A stretch of 64,000 nt of DNA from Fasciola hepatica (lineage: Eukaryota; Platyhelminthes; Trematoda; Plagiorchiida; Fasciolidae). Position 1 is the stretch's first letter. Each line of letters starts with the position of its first letter. Location: the NCBI GenBank assembly GCA_948099385.1, contig CANUEZ040000129.1, positions 8,616,001-8,680,000 of the forward strand. The letters run 5' to 3'. Positions 1 through 10,532 of this stretch are shown here, piece after piece. A program made the position numbers and the translations under genes. The notes below the pieces were generated by a model. It ran no database searches. It saw only the letters and a list, made by a program, of their open reading frames with translations, and was not told the DNA's origin.

Positions 1-408
1 ACAACCCTGTATTGCCCCCAAAACGATGGTTTTACGGGAAGGAGTAGCCACACTATCAAGGAATGATTGACTAGAGAAGACGGAGACTAAGAGTAGGCAA
101 TACCTTTGTTTTTGCTATCAAACCACTCTTCCAGACAGTCCAGCACGAAGAGTTCTCAATTTCAATTGATGTATGACAAGACCGGGAGGTTGCCTGTGGA
201 CTTTAGAGTGGGTGTGTTGTTGACTTATCATAATGTGGCCCACTGAGTTACACAGCGCAAGGAATGAAGGTCATTAGGACCAGAAGGCAATCCAGGAGCG
301 AAGGTTGTAGGTCCCTCTTATGCAGAAAACACGTGAAACAGAATCAATTACGGTGAGAAATCAGGTAAAATGCACATGGTGTTTTACAGGGCTAGATAGT
401 GGCCGTAT
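1..408. other. Unique left flank, no gene recognised
   Basis: I see no coding region, RNA gene or recognisable transposon protein in this stretch. It has no resemblance to the 402-bp unit that follows. Its last bases run directly into the 13-bp sequence that is repeated at the other end of the array, so it is probably the original insertion-site DNA. Confidence 0.6.
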
Positions 409-421
409 ATAATATGAAAGC
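409..421 (+). repeat. Left copy of 13-bp direct repeat flanking the array
   Basis: ATAATATGAAAGC lies exactly where unique flank meets the first (minus-strand) unit. The same 13 bases occur at 39667-39679, where the last plus-strand unit breaks off. It is best explained as a target-site duplication; a few terminal bases also match the unit by chance. Confidence 0.7.
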
Positions 422-464
422 ACTGTACAGCTGTTTTATCCTTGTTGGGAATCATCAGCAGTGC
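420..464 (-). ncRNA. Hammerhead ribozyme, edge copy, catalytically dead by G12A
   Basis: On the minus strand this has stem I GCACTG/CAGTGC, core CTGATGA and the same stem II as every other copy. The second core strand reads AAAA instead of GAAA: the base at 436 (plus-strand T for C) changes G12 to A. G12 is the general base of the hammerhead reaction, so this outermost copy is predicted not to cleave. I noticed no other core change of this kind among the copies. Confidence 0.8.
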
Positions 465-474
465 ACATCCACCG

Positions 475-546
475 AGCCCCCACGGGGACTCGAACCCGGG
501 GTGAACGATTGTGAATCGAACACCTTAACCACAAGGCTATCCGGGC
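475..546 (-). tRNA. tRNA-like sequence, edge copy 1
   Basis: Identical in the 72-nt tRNA-like part to the plus-strand consensus. A-box and B-box are both intact and the anticodon position reads CAC. It is preceded by the GTTGAG/CAAACC form of the 5' flank. Confidence 0.6.
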
Positions 547-820
547 TGGCTCTCAACGGTTTGTTGAACATCTACACTACATGATATAGCACCCTTCCGT
601 CACTGGCTTTTGAACGGTAACAACCCGCTTCCCACACAGCGATCGACTCCTATGGTGGATGACTTCTCTGTAGGGGCCTAAGTACAACGAAGGCATTCCG
701 TTATGAACAACCTACAGAGCTTGGTTACTATTTGCAAATGAGTAGTAGGAGATTAGATTTGTATATAATATGATTCATCATGCAGCTTGAACGCTCAACT
801 CACCATTGAAAACCATGGAA

Positions 821-865
821 GCACTGTACAGCTGTTTCATCCTTGTTGGGAATCATCAGCAGTGC
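821..865 (-). ncRNA. Hammerhead ribozyme, edge copy 2
   Basis: Core CTGATGA and GAAA, stem I GCACTG/CAGTGC and stem III ACAGCTGT are all intact on the minus strand. The oligo-T stop for a Pol III transcript appears as AAAA at 809-812 on the plus strand. Confidence 0.88.
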
Positions 866-875
866 ACATCCACCG

Positions 876-947
876 AGCCCCCACGGGGACTCGAACCCGG
901 GGTGAACGATTGTGAATCGAACACCTTAACCACAAGGCTATCCGGGC
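876..947 (-). tRNA. tRNA-like sequence, edge copy 2
   Basis: Consensus 72-nt tRNA-like part on the minus strand, with the GTTCAG/CACAACC form of its 5' flank. It differs from the first edge copy in that flank, so the two inverted copies are not a simple recent duplication of each other. Confidence 0.6.
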
Positions 948-1153
948 TGGCTCTGAACGGTTGTGTTGAACATCTACACTACATGATATAGCACCCTTCC
1001 GTCACTGGCTTTTGAACGGTAACAACCCGCTTCCCACACAGCGATCGACTCCTATGGTGGATGACTTCTCTGTAGGGGCCTAAGTACAACGAAGGAATTC
1101 CGTTATGAACAACCTACAGAGCTTGGTTACTATTTGCAAATGAGTAGTAGGAG

Positions 1154-1183
1154 ATGGTGGATGATTTCTCTGTCATCCACCAT
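1154..1183. repeat. Fold-back junction where array orientation flips
   Basis: ATGGTGGATGA (1154-1164) and TCATCCACCAT (1173-1183) form a perfect 11-bp inverted repeat around the 8-nt loop TTTCTCTG. The left arm and loop match the minus-strand unit (one C to T change). The right arm is where the plus-strand unit starts. The preceding minus unit was cut at GTAGGAGA, so both a jump and a strand flip occurred here, as expected from template switching at a hairpin. Confidence 0.9.
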
Positions 1184-1295
1184 AGGAGTCGATCGCTGTG
1201 TGGGAAGCGGGTTGTTACCGTTCAAAAGCCAGTGACGGAAGGGTGCTATATCATGTAGTGTAGATGTTCAACAAACCGTTGAGAGCCAGCCCGGA

Positions 1296-1306
1296 TAGCC
1301 TTGTGG
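1296..1306 (+). promoter_or_regulatory. Pol III A-box, type copy
   Basis: TAGCCTTGTGG fits the A-box consensus TRGYNNARNGG at 10 of 11 positions; the mismatch is T for A14. The same sequence occurs in each unit. Confidence 0.65.
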
Positions 1307-1338
1307 TTAAGGTGTTCGATTCACAATCGTTCACCCCG

Positions 1339-1349
1339 GGTTCGAGTCC
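1339..1349 (+). promoter_or_regulatory. Pol III B-box, type copy
   Basis: GGTTCGAGTCC is a perfect match to the B-box consensus GGTTCGANTCC. It starts 43 nt after the A-box start, which is normal tRNA-type spacing for TFIIIC binding. Confidence 0.75.
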
Positions 1350-1363
1350 CCGTGGGGGCTCGG

Positions 1364-1420
1364 TGGATGTGCACTGCTGATGATTCCCAACAAGGATGAA
1401 ACAGCTGTACAGTGCTTCCA
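1364..1420 (+). ncRNA. Hammerhead ribozyme, type I, minimal stem III (type copy)
   Basis: Stem I has two helices, TGGA/TCCA (1364-1367, 1417-1420) and GCACTG/CAGTGC (1371-1376, 1410-1415), around an asymmetric internal loop TGT/T. The core is CTGATGA (1377-1383) and GAAA (1398-1401). Stem II is TCC/GGA with loop CAACAA. Stem III is the self-complementary ACAGCTGT (1401-1408). The predicted cut is after A1409, at a GUA triplet. This matches the schistosome Sm-alpha hammerhead in layout, including a six-base C/A-rich loop II. Such tiny stem III versions are known to work best as dimers, which a palindromic stem III allows. One oddity is that the usual G10.1-C11.1 pair of stem II is T/T here, which should weaken activity. 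It lies 3 nt after the tRNA-like part on the same strand. Confidence 0.9.
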
Positions 1421-1423
1421 TGG

Positions 1424-1427
1424 TTTT
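1424..1427 (+). terminator. Oligo-T tract, likely Pol III terminator (type copy)
   Basis: TTTT lies 3 nt after the distal stem I strand of the hammerhead. A transcript starting near 1289 would be about 139 nt and would contain just the tRNA-like part and the ribozyme. The tract is in every complete unit. It is absent next to the outermost edge copy, where the array is cut. Confidence 0.6.
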
Positions 1428-1516
1428 CAATGGTGAGTTGAGCGTTCAAGCTGCATGATGAATCATATTATATACAAATCTAATCTCCTACTACTCATTT
1501 GCAAATAGTAACCAAG

Positions 1517-1570
1517 CTCTGTAGGTTGTTCATAACGGAATGCCTTCGTTGTACTTAGGCCCCTACAGAG
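1517..1570 (+). repeat. Conserved hairpin in the unit spacer (type copy)
   Basis: CTCTGTAGG (1517-1525) and CCTACAGAG (1562-1570) are perfect inverted repeats around 36 nt. The pair recurs in nearly all units, apart from single copies with one change (near 13178, 24429 and 24873). Function unknown; possible RNA stem or cruciform. Confidence 0.6.
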
Positions 1571-2494
1571 AAGTCATCCACCATAGGAGTCGATCGCTGT
1601 GTGGGAAGCGGGTTGTTACCGTTCAAAAGCCAGTGACGGAAGGGTGCTATATCATGTAGTGTAGATGTTCAACACAACCGTTGAGAGCCAGCCCGGATAG
1701 CCTTGTGGTTAAGGTGTTCGATTCACAATCGTTCACCCCGGGTTCGAGTCCCCGTGGGGGCTCGGTGGATGTGCACTGCTGATGATTCCCAACAAGGATG
1801 AAACAGCTGTACAGTGCTTCCATGGTTTTCAATGGTGAGTTGAGCGTTCAAGCTGCATGATGAATCATATTATATACAAATCTAATCTCCTACTACTCAT
1901 TTGCAAATAGTAACCAAGCTCTGTAGGTTGTTCATAACGGAATGCCTTCGTTGTACTTAGGCCCCTACAGAGAAGTCATCCACCATAGGAGTCGATCGCT
2001 GTGTGGGAAGCGGGTTGTTACCGTTCAAAAGCCAGTGACGGAAGGGTGCTATATCATGTAGTGTAGATGTTCAACACAACCGTTCAGAGCCAGCCCGGAT
2101 AGCCTTGTGGTTAAGGTGTTCGATTCACAATCGTTCACCCCGGGTTCGAGTCCCCGTGGGGGCTCGGTGGATGTGCACTGCTGATGATTCCCAACAAGGA
2201 TGAAACAGCTGTACAGTGCTTCCATGGTTTTCAATGGTGAGTTGAGCGTTCAAGCTGCATGATGAATCATATTATATACAAATCTAATCTCCTACTACTC
2301 ATTTGCAAATAGTAACCAAGCTCTGTAGGTTGTTCATAACGGAATGCCTTCGTTGTACTTAGGCCCCTACAGAGAAGTCATCCACCATAGGAGTCGATCG
2401 CTGTGTGGGAAGCGGGTTGTTACCGTTCAAAAGCCAGTGACGGAAGGGTGCTATATCATGTAGTGTAGATGTTCAACACAACCGTTCAGAGCCA

Positions 2495-5400
2495 GCCCGG
2501 ATAGCCTTGTGGTTAAGGTGTTCGATTCACAATCGTTCACCCCGGGTTCGAGTCCCCGTGGGGGCTCGGTGGATGTGCACTGCTGATGATTCCCAACAAG
2601 GATGAAACAGCTGTACAGTGCTTCCATGGTTTTCAATAGTGAGTTGAGCGTTCAAGCTGCATGATGAATCATATTATATACAAATCTAATCTCCTACTAC
2701 TCATTTGCAAATAGTAACCAAGCTCTGTAGGTTGTTCATAACGGAATGCCTTCGTTGTACTTAGGCCCCTACAGAGAAGTCATCCACCATAGGAGTCGAT
2801 CGCTGTGTGGGAAGCGGGTTGTTACCGTTCAAAAGCCAGTGACGGAAGGGTGCTATATCATGTAGTGTAGATGTTCAACACAACCGTTGAGAGCCAGCCC
2901 GGATAGCCTTGTGGTTAAGGTGTTCGATTCACAATCGTTCACCCCGGGTTCGAGTCCCCGTGGGGGCTCGGTGGATGTGCACTGCTGATGATTCCCAACA
3001 AGGATGAAACAGCTGTACAGTGCTTCCATGGTTTTCAATGGTGAGTTGAGCGTTCAAGCTGCATGATGAATCATATTATATACAAATCTAATCTCCTACT
3101 ACTCATTTGCAAATAGTAACCAAGCTCTGTAGGTTGTTCATAACGGAAAGCCTTCGTTGTACTTAGGCCCCTACAGAGAAGTCATCCACCATAGGAGTCG
3201 ATCGCTGTGTGGGAAGCGGGTTGTTACCGTTCAAAAGCCAGTGACGGAAGGGTGCTATATCATGTAGTGTAGATGTTCAACACAACCGTTCAGAGCCAGC
3301 CCGGATAGCCTTGTGGTTAAGGTGTTCGATTCACAATCGTTCACCCCGGGTTCGAGTCCCCGTGGGGGCTCGGTGGATGTGCACTGCTGATGATTCCCAA
3401 CAAGGATGAAACAGCTGTACAGTGCTTCCATGGTTTTCAATGGTGAGTTGAGCGTTCAAGCTGCATGATGAATCATATTATATACAAATCTAATCTCCTA
3501 CTACTCATTTGCAAATAGTAACCAAGCTCTGTAGGTTGTTCATAACGGAATGCCTTCGTTGTACTTAGGCCCCTACAGAGAAGTCATCCACCATAGGAGT
3601 CGATCGCTGTGTGGGAAGCGGGTTGTTACCGTTCAAAAGCCAGTGACGGAAGGGTGCTATATCATGTAGTGTAGATGTTCAACACAACCGTTGAGAGCCA
3701 GCCCGGATAGCCTTGTGGTTAAGGTGTTCGATTCACAATCGTTCACCCCGGGTTCGAGTCCCCGTGGGGGCTCGGTGGATGTGCACTGCTGATGATTCCC
3801 AACAAGGATGAAACAGCTGTACAGTGCTTCCATGGTTTTCAATAGTGAGTTGAGCGTTCAAGCTGCATGATGAATCATATTATATACAAATCTAATCTCC
3901 TACTACTCATTTGCAAATAGTAACCAAGCTCTGTAGGTTGTTCATAACGGAATGCCTTCGTTGTACTTAGGCCCCTACAGAGAAGTCATCCACCATAGGA
4001 GTCGATCGCTGTGTGGGAAGCGGGTTGTTACCGTTCAAAAGCCAGTGACGGAAGGGTGCTATATCATGTAGTGTAGATGTTCAACAAACCGTTGAGAGCC
4101 AGCCCGGATAGCCTTGTGGTTAAGGTGTTCGATTCACAATCGTTCACCCCGGGTTCGAGTCCCCGTGGGGGCTCGGTGGATGTGCACTGCTGATGATTCC
4201 CAACAAGGATGAAACAGCTGTACAGTGCTTCCATGGTTTTCAATGGTGAGTTGAGCGTTCAAGCTGCATGATGAATCATATTATATACAAATCTAATCTC
4301 CTACTACTCATTTGCAAATAGTAACCAAGCTCTGTAGGTTGTTCATAACGGAATGCCTTCGTTGTACTTAGGCCCCTACAGAGAAGTCATCCACCATAGG
4401 AGTCGATCGCTGTGTGGGAAGCGGGTTGTTACCGTTCAAAAGCCAGTGACGGAAGGGTGCTATATCATGTAGTGTAGATGTTCAACACAACCGTTCAGAG
4501 CCAGCCCGGATAGCCTTGTGGTTAAGGTGTTCGATTCACAATCGTTCACCCCGGGTTCGAGTCCCCGTGGGGGCTCGGTGGATGTGCACTGCTGATGATT
4601 CCCAACAAGGATGAAACAGCTGTACAGTGCTTCCATGGTTTTCAATGGTGAGTTGAGCGTTCAAGCTGCATGATGAATCATATTATATACAAATCTAATC
4701 TCCTACTACTCATTTGCAAATAGTAACCAAGCTCTGTAGGTTGTTCATAACGGAAAGCCTTCGTTGTACTTAGGCCCCTACAGAGAAGTCATCCACCATA
4801 GGAGTCGATCGCTGTGTGGGAAGCGGGTTGTTACCGTTCAAAAGCCAGTGACGGAAGGGTGCTATATCATGTAGTGTAGATGTTCAACACAACCGTTCAG
4901 AGCCAGCCCGGATAGCCTTGTGGTTAAGGTGTTCGATTCACAATCGTTCACCCCGGGTTCGAGTCCCCGTGGGGGCTCGGTGGATGTGCACTGCTGATGA
5001 TTCCCAACAAGGATGAAACAGCTGTACAGTGCTTCCATGGTTTTCAATGGTGAGTTGAGCGTTCAAGCTGCATGATGAATCATATTATATACAAATCTAA
5101 TCTCCTACTACTCATTTGCAAATAGTAACCAAGCTCTGTAGGTTGTTCATAACGGAATGCCTTCGTTGTACTTAGGCCCCTACAGAGAAGTCATCCACCA
5201 TAGGAGTCGATCGCTGTGTGGGAAGCGGGTTGTTACCGTTCAAAAGCCAGTGACGGAAGGGTGCTATATCATGTAGTGTAGATGTTCAACACAACCGTTG
5301 AGAGCCAGCCCGGATAGCCTTGTGGTTAAGGTGTTCGATTCACAATCGTTCACCCCGGGTTCGAGTCCCCGTGGGGGCTCGGTGGATGTGCACTGCTGAT

Positions 5401-8400
5401 GATTCCCAACAAGGATGAAACAGCTGTACAGTGCTTCCATGGTTTTCAATAGTGAGTTGAGCGTTCAAGCTGCATGATGAATCATATTATATACAAATCT
5501 AATCTCCTACTACTCATTTGCAAATAGTAACCAAGCTCTGTAGGTTGTTCATAACGGAATGCCTTCGTTGTACTTAGGCCCCTACAGAGAAGTCATCCAC
5601 CATAGGAGTCGATCGCTGTGTGGGAAGCGGGTTGTTACCGTTCAAAAGCCAGTGACGGAAGGGTGCTATATCATGTAGTGTAGATGTTCAACACAACCGT
5701 TCAGAGCCAGCCCGGATAGCCTTGTGGTTAAGGTGTTCGATTCACAATCGTTCACCCCGGGTTCGAGTCCCCGTGGGGGCTCGGTGGATGTGCACTGCTG
5801 ATGATTCCCAACAAGGATGAAACAGCTGTACAGTGCTTCCATGGTTTTCAATGGTGAGTTGAGCGTTCAAGCTGCATGATGAATCATATTATATACAAAT
5901 CTAATCTCCTACTACTCATTTGCAAATAGTAACCAAGCTCTGTAGGTTGTTCATAACGGAAAGCCTTCGTTGTACTTAGGCCCCTACAGAGAAGTCATCC
6001 ACCATAGGAGTCGATCGCTGTGTGGGAAGCGGGTTGTTACCGTTCAAAAGCCAGTGACGGAAGGGTGCTATATCATGTAGTGTAGATGTTCAACACAACC
6101 GTTCAGAGCCAGCCCGGATAGCCTTGTGGTTAAGGTGTTCGATTCACAATCGTTCACCCCGGGTTCGAGTCCCCGTGGGGGCTCGGTGGATGTGCACTGC
6201 TGATGATTCCCAACAAGGATGAAACAGCTGTACAGTGCTTCCATGGTTTTCAATGGTGAGTTGAGCGTTCAAGCTGCATGATGAATCATATTATATACAA
6301 ATCTAATCTCCTACTACTCATTTGCAAATAGTAACCAAGCTCTGTAGGTTGTTCATAACGGAATGCCTTCGTTGTACTTAGGCCCCTACAGAGAAGTCAT
6401 CCACCATAGGAGTCGATCGCTGTGTGGGAAGCGGGTTGTTACCGTTCAAAAGCCAGTGACGGAAGGGTGCTATATCATGTAGTGTAGATGTTCAACACAA
6501 CCGTTCAGAGCCAGCCCGGATAGCCTTGTGGTTAAGGTGTTCGATTCACAATCGTTCACCCCGGGTTCGAGTCCCCGTGGGGGCTCGGTGGATGTGCACT
6601 GCTGATGATTCCCAACAAGGATGAAACAGCTGTACAGTGCTTCCATGGTTTTCAATAGTGAGTTGAGCGTTCAAGCTGCATGATGAATCATATTATATAC
6701 AAATCTAATCTCCTACTACTCATTTGCAAATAGTAACCAAGCTCTGTAGGTTGTTCATAACGGAATGCCTTCGTTGTACTTAGGCCCCTACAGAGAAGTC
6801 ATCCACCATAGGAGTCGATCGCTGTGTGGGAAGCGGGTTGTTACCGTTCAAAAGCCAGTGACGGAAGGGTGCTATATCATGTAGTGTAGATGTTCAACAC
6901 AACCGTTCAGAGCCAGCCCGGATAGCCTTGTGGTTAAGGTGTTCGATTCACAATCGTTCACCCCGGGTTCGAGTCCCCGTGGGGGCTCGGTGGATGTGCA
7001 CTGCTGATGATTCCCAACAAGGATGAAACAGCTGTACAGTGCTTCCATGGTTTTCAATGGTGAGTTGAGCGTTCAAGCTGCATGATGAATCATATTATAT
7101 ACAAATCTAATCTCCTACTACTCATTTGCAAATAGTAACCAAGCTCTGTAGGTTGTTCATAACGGAATGCCTTCGTTGTACTTAGGCCCCTACAGAGAAG
7201 TCATCCACCATAGGAGTCGATCGCTGTGTGGGAAGCGGGTTGTTACCGTTCAAAAGCCAGTGACGGAAGGGTGCTATATCATGTAGTGTAGATGTTCAAC
7301 ACAACCGTTGAGAGCCAGCCCGGATAGCCTTGTGGTTAAGGTGTTCGATTCACAATCGTTCACCCCGGGTTCGAGTCCCCGTGGGGGCTCGGTGGATGTG
7401 CACTGCTGATGATTCCCAACAAGGATGAAACAGCTGTACAGTGCTTCCATGGTTTTCAATAGTGAGTTGAGCGTTCAAGCTGCATGATGAATCATATTAT
7501 ATACAAATCTAATCTCCTACTACTCATTTGCAAATAGTAACCAAGCTCTGTAGGTTGTTCATAACGGAATGCCTTCGTTGTACTTAGGCCCCTACAGAGA
7601 AGTCATCCACCATAGGAGTCGATCGCTGTGTGGGAAGCGGGTTGTTACCGTTCAAAAGCCAGTGACGGAAGGGTGCTATATCATGTAGTGTAGATGTTCA
7701 ACACAACCGTTGAGAGCCAGCCCGGATAGCCTTGTGGTTAAGGTGTTCGATTCACAATCGTTCACCCCGGGTTCGAGTCCCCGTGGGGGCTCGGTGGATG
7801 TGCACTGCTGATGATTCCCAACAAGGATGAAACAGCTGTACAGTGCTTCCATGGTTTTCAATGGTGAGTTGAGCGTTCAAGCTGCATGATGAATCATATT
7901 ATATACAAATCTAATCTCCTACTACTCATTTGCAAATAGTAACCAAGCTCTGTAGGTTGTTCATAACGGAAAGCCTTCGTTGTACTTAGGCCCCTACAGA
8001 GAAGTCATCCACCATAGGAGTCGATCGCTGTGTGGGAAGCGGGTTGTTACCGTTCAAAAGCCAGTGACGGAAGGGTGCTATATCATGTAGTGTAGATGTT
8101 CAACACAACCGTTGAGAGCCAGCCCGGATAGCCTTGTGGTTAAGGTGTTCGATTCACAATCGTTCACCCCGGGTTCGAGTCCCCGTGGGGGCTCGGTGGA
8201 TGTGCACTGCTGATGATTCCCAACAAGGATGAAACAGCTGTACAGTGCTTCCATGGTTTTCAATGGTGAGTTGAGCGTTCAAGCTGCATGATGAATCATA
8301 TTATATACAAATCTAATCTCCTACTACTCATTTGCAAATAGTAACCAAGCTCTGTAGGTTGTTCATAACGGAATGCCTTCGTTGTACTTAGGCCCCTACA

Positions 8401-10532
8401 GAGAAGTCATCCACCATAGGAGTCGATCGCTGTGTGGGAAGCGGGTTGTTACCGTTCAAAAGCCAGTGACGGAAGGGTGCTATATCATGTAGTGTAGATG
8501 TTCAACACAACCGTTGAGAGCCAGCCCGGATAGCCTTGTGGTTAAGGTGTTCGATTCACAATCGTTCACCCCGGGTTCGAGTCCCCGTGGGGGCTCGGTG
8601 GATGTGCACTGCTGATGATTCCCAACAAGGATGAAACAGCTGTACAGTGCTTCCATGGTTTTCAATAGTGAGTTGAGCGTTCAAGCTGCATGATGAATCA
8701 TATTATATACAAATCTAATCTCCTACTACTCATTTGCAAATAGTAACCAAGCTCTGTAGGTTGTTCATAACGGAATGCCTTCGTTGTACTTAGGCCCCTA
8801 CAGAGAAGTCATCCACCATAGGAGTCGATCGCTGTGTGGGAAGCGGGTTGTTACCGTTCAAAAGCCAGTGACGGAAGGGTGCTATATCATGTAGTGTAGA
8901 TGTTCAACAAACCGTTGAGAGCCAGCCCGGATAGCCTTGTGGTTAAGGTGTTCGATTCACAATCGTTCACCCCGGGTTCGAGTCCCCGTGGGGGCTCGGT
9001 GGATGTGCACTGCTGATGATTCCCAACAAGGATGAAACAGCTGTACAGTGCTTCCATGGTTTTCAATGGTGAGTTGAGCGTTCAAGCTGCATGATGAATC
9101 ATATTATATACAAATCTAATCTCCTACTACTCATTTGCAAATAGTAACCAAGCTCTGTAGGTTGTTCATAACGGAATGCCTTCGTTGTACTTAGGCCCCT
9201 ACAGAGAAGTCATCCACCATAGGAGTCGATCGCTGTGTGGGAAGCGGGTTGTTACCGTTCAAAAGCCAGTGACGGAAGGGTGCTATATCATGTAGTGTAG
9301 ATGTTCAACACAACCGTTCAGAGCCAGCCCGGATAGCCTTGTGGTTAAGGTGTTCGATTCACAATCGTTCACCCCGGGTTCGAGTCCCCGTGGGGGCTCG
9401 GTGGATGTGCACTGCTGATGATTCCCAACAAGGATGAAACAGCTGTACAGTGCTTCCATGGTTTTCAATGGTGAGTTGAGCGTTCAAGCTGCATGATGAA
9501 TCATATTATATACAAATCTAATCTCCTACTACTCATTTGCAAATAGTAACCAAGCTCTGTAGGTTGTTCATAACGGAAAGCCTTCGTTGTACTTAGGCCC
9601 CTACAGAGAAGTCATCCACCATAGGAGTCGATCGCTGTGTGGGAAGCGGGTTGTTACCGTTCAAAAGCCAGTGACGGAAGGGTGCTATATCATGTAGTGT
9701 AGATGTTCAACACAACCGTTCAGAGCCAGCCCGGATAGCCTTGTGGTTAAGGTGTTCGATTCACAATCGTTCACCCCGGGTTCGAGTCCCCGTGGGGGCT
9801 CGGTGGATGTGCACTGCTGATGATTCCCAACAAGGATGAAACAGCTGTACAGTGCTTCCATGGTTTTCAATGGTGAGTTGAGCGTTCAAGCTGCATGATG
9901 AATCATATTATATACAAATCTAATCTCCTACTACTCATTTGCAAATAGTAACCAAGCTCTGTAGGTTGTTCATAACGGAATGCCTTCGTTGTACTTAGGC
10001 CCCTACAGAGAAGTCATCCACCATAGGAGTCGATCGCTGTGTGGGAAGCGGGTTGTTACCGTTCAAAAGCCAGTGACGGAAGGGTGCTATATCATGTAGT
10101 GTAGATGTTCAACACAACCGTTGAGAGCCAGCCCGGATAGCCTTGTGGTTAAGGTGTTCGATTCACAATCGTTCACCCCGGGTTCGAGTCCCCGTGGGGG
10201 CTCGGTGGATGTGCACTGCTGATGATTCCCAACAAGGATGAAACAGCTGTACAGTGCTTCCATGGTTTTCAATGGTGAGTTGAGCGTTCAAGCTGCATGA
10301 TGAATCATATTATATACAAATCTAATCTCCTACTACTCATTTGCAAATAGTAACCAAGCTCTGTAGGTTGTTCATAACGGAAAGCCTTCGTTGTACTTAG
10401 GCCCCTACAGAGAAGTCATCCACCATAGGAGTCGATCGCTGTGTGGGAAGCGGGTTGTTACCGTTCAAAAGCCAGTGACGGAAGGGTGCTATATCATGTA
10501 GTGTAGATGTTCAACACAACCGTTCAGAGCCA
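2495..10532 (+). repeat. Higher-order repeat zone 1 (three-unit theme)
   Basis: Two marker changes appear only here. G to A at tRNA start+143 (AATAGTGAG) is in the units starting 2495, 3701, 5308, 6514, 7318 and 8524. T to A at start+252 (GGAAAGCC) is in the units 2897, 4504, 5710, 7720, 9327 and 10131. They never share a unit, and they recur as a trimer: AAAGCC unit, plain unit, AATAG unit (2897-3701, 4504-5308, 5710-6514, 7720-8524). A single 401-bp unit follows two of these trimers. This is the pattern left by unequal exchange of multi-unit blocks. Confidence 0.8.

Larger units (their letters stand above)
414..1153 (-). repeat. Two inverted edge copies of the satellite unit
   Basis: The first two copies run on the minus strand, opposite to the other 96, and form a large inverted repeat with the start of the plus array. 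The outermost copy ends right at the 3' border of its hammerhead, so it lacks the TTTT tract. The second copy is complete up to GTAGTAGGAGA, where it breaks off into the fold-back junction. It also carries a private change (GAAGGAATTCC instead of GAAGGCATTCC near 1095). Confidence 0.95.
1289..1360 (+). tRNA. tRNA-like sequence (CAC anticodon position), type copy
   Basis: It can be laid out as a tRNA: acceptor 1289-1295 with 1353-1359, D-stem GCCT/AGGT, anticodon loop TTCACAA (1320-1326, CAC, nominally Val), T-loop TTCGAGT, discriminator T1360 and no encoded CCA. The fold is poor: two G/G mismatches in the acceptor stem, two T/T in the anticodon stem, one C/C in the T-stem, T instead of the conserved A14, and only 4 nt in the variable loop. 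A real, translating tRNA-Val is therefore unlikely. It is better read as a tRNA-derived promoter head, as in SINEs. The same mismatches recur in nearly all 98 copies, so they are not scattered decay. A tRNA-scanning program may call it tRNA-Val or pseudo-tRNA. Confidence 0.6.
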
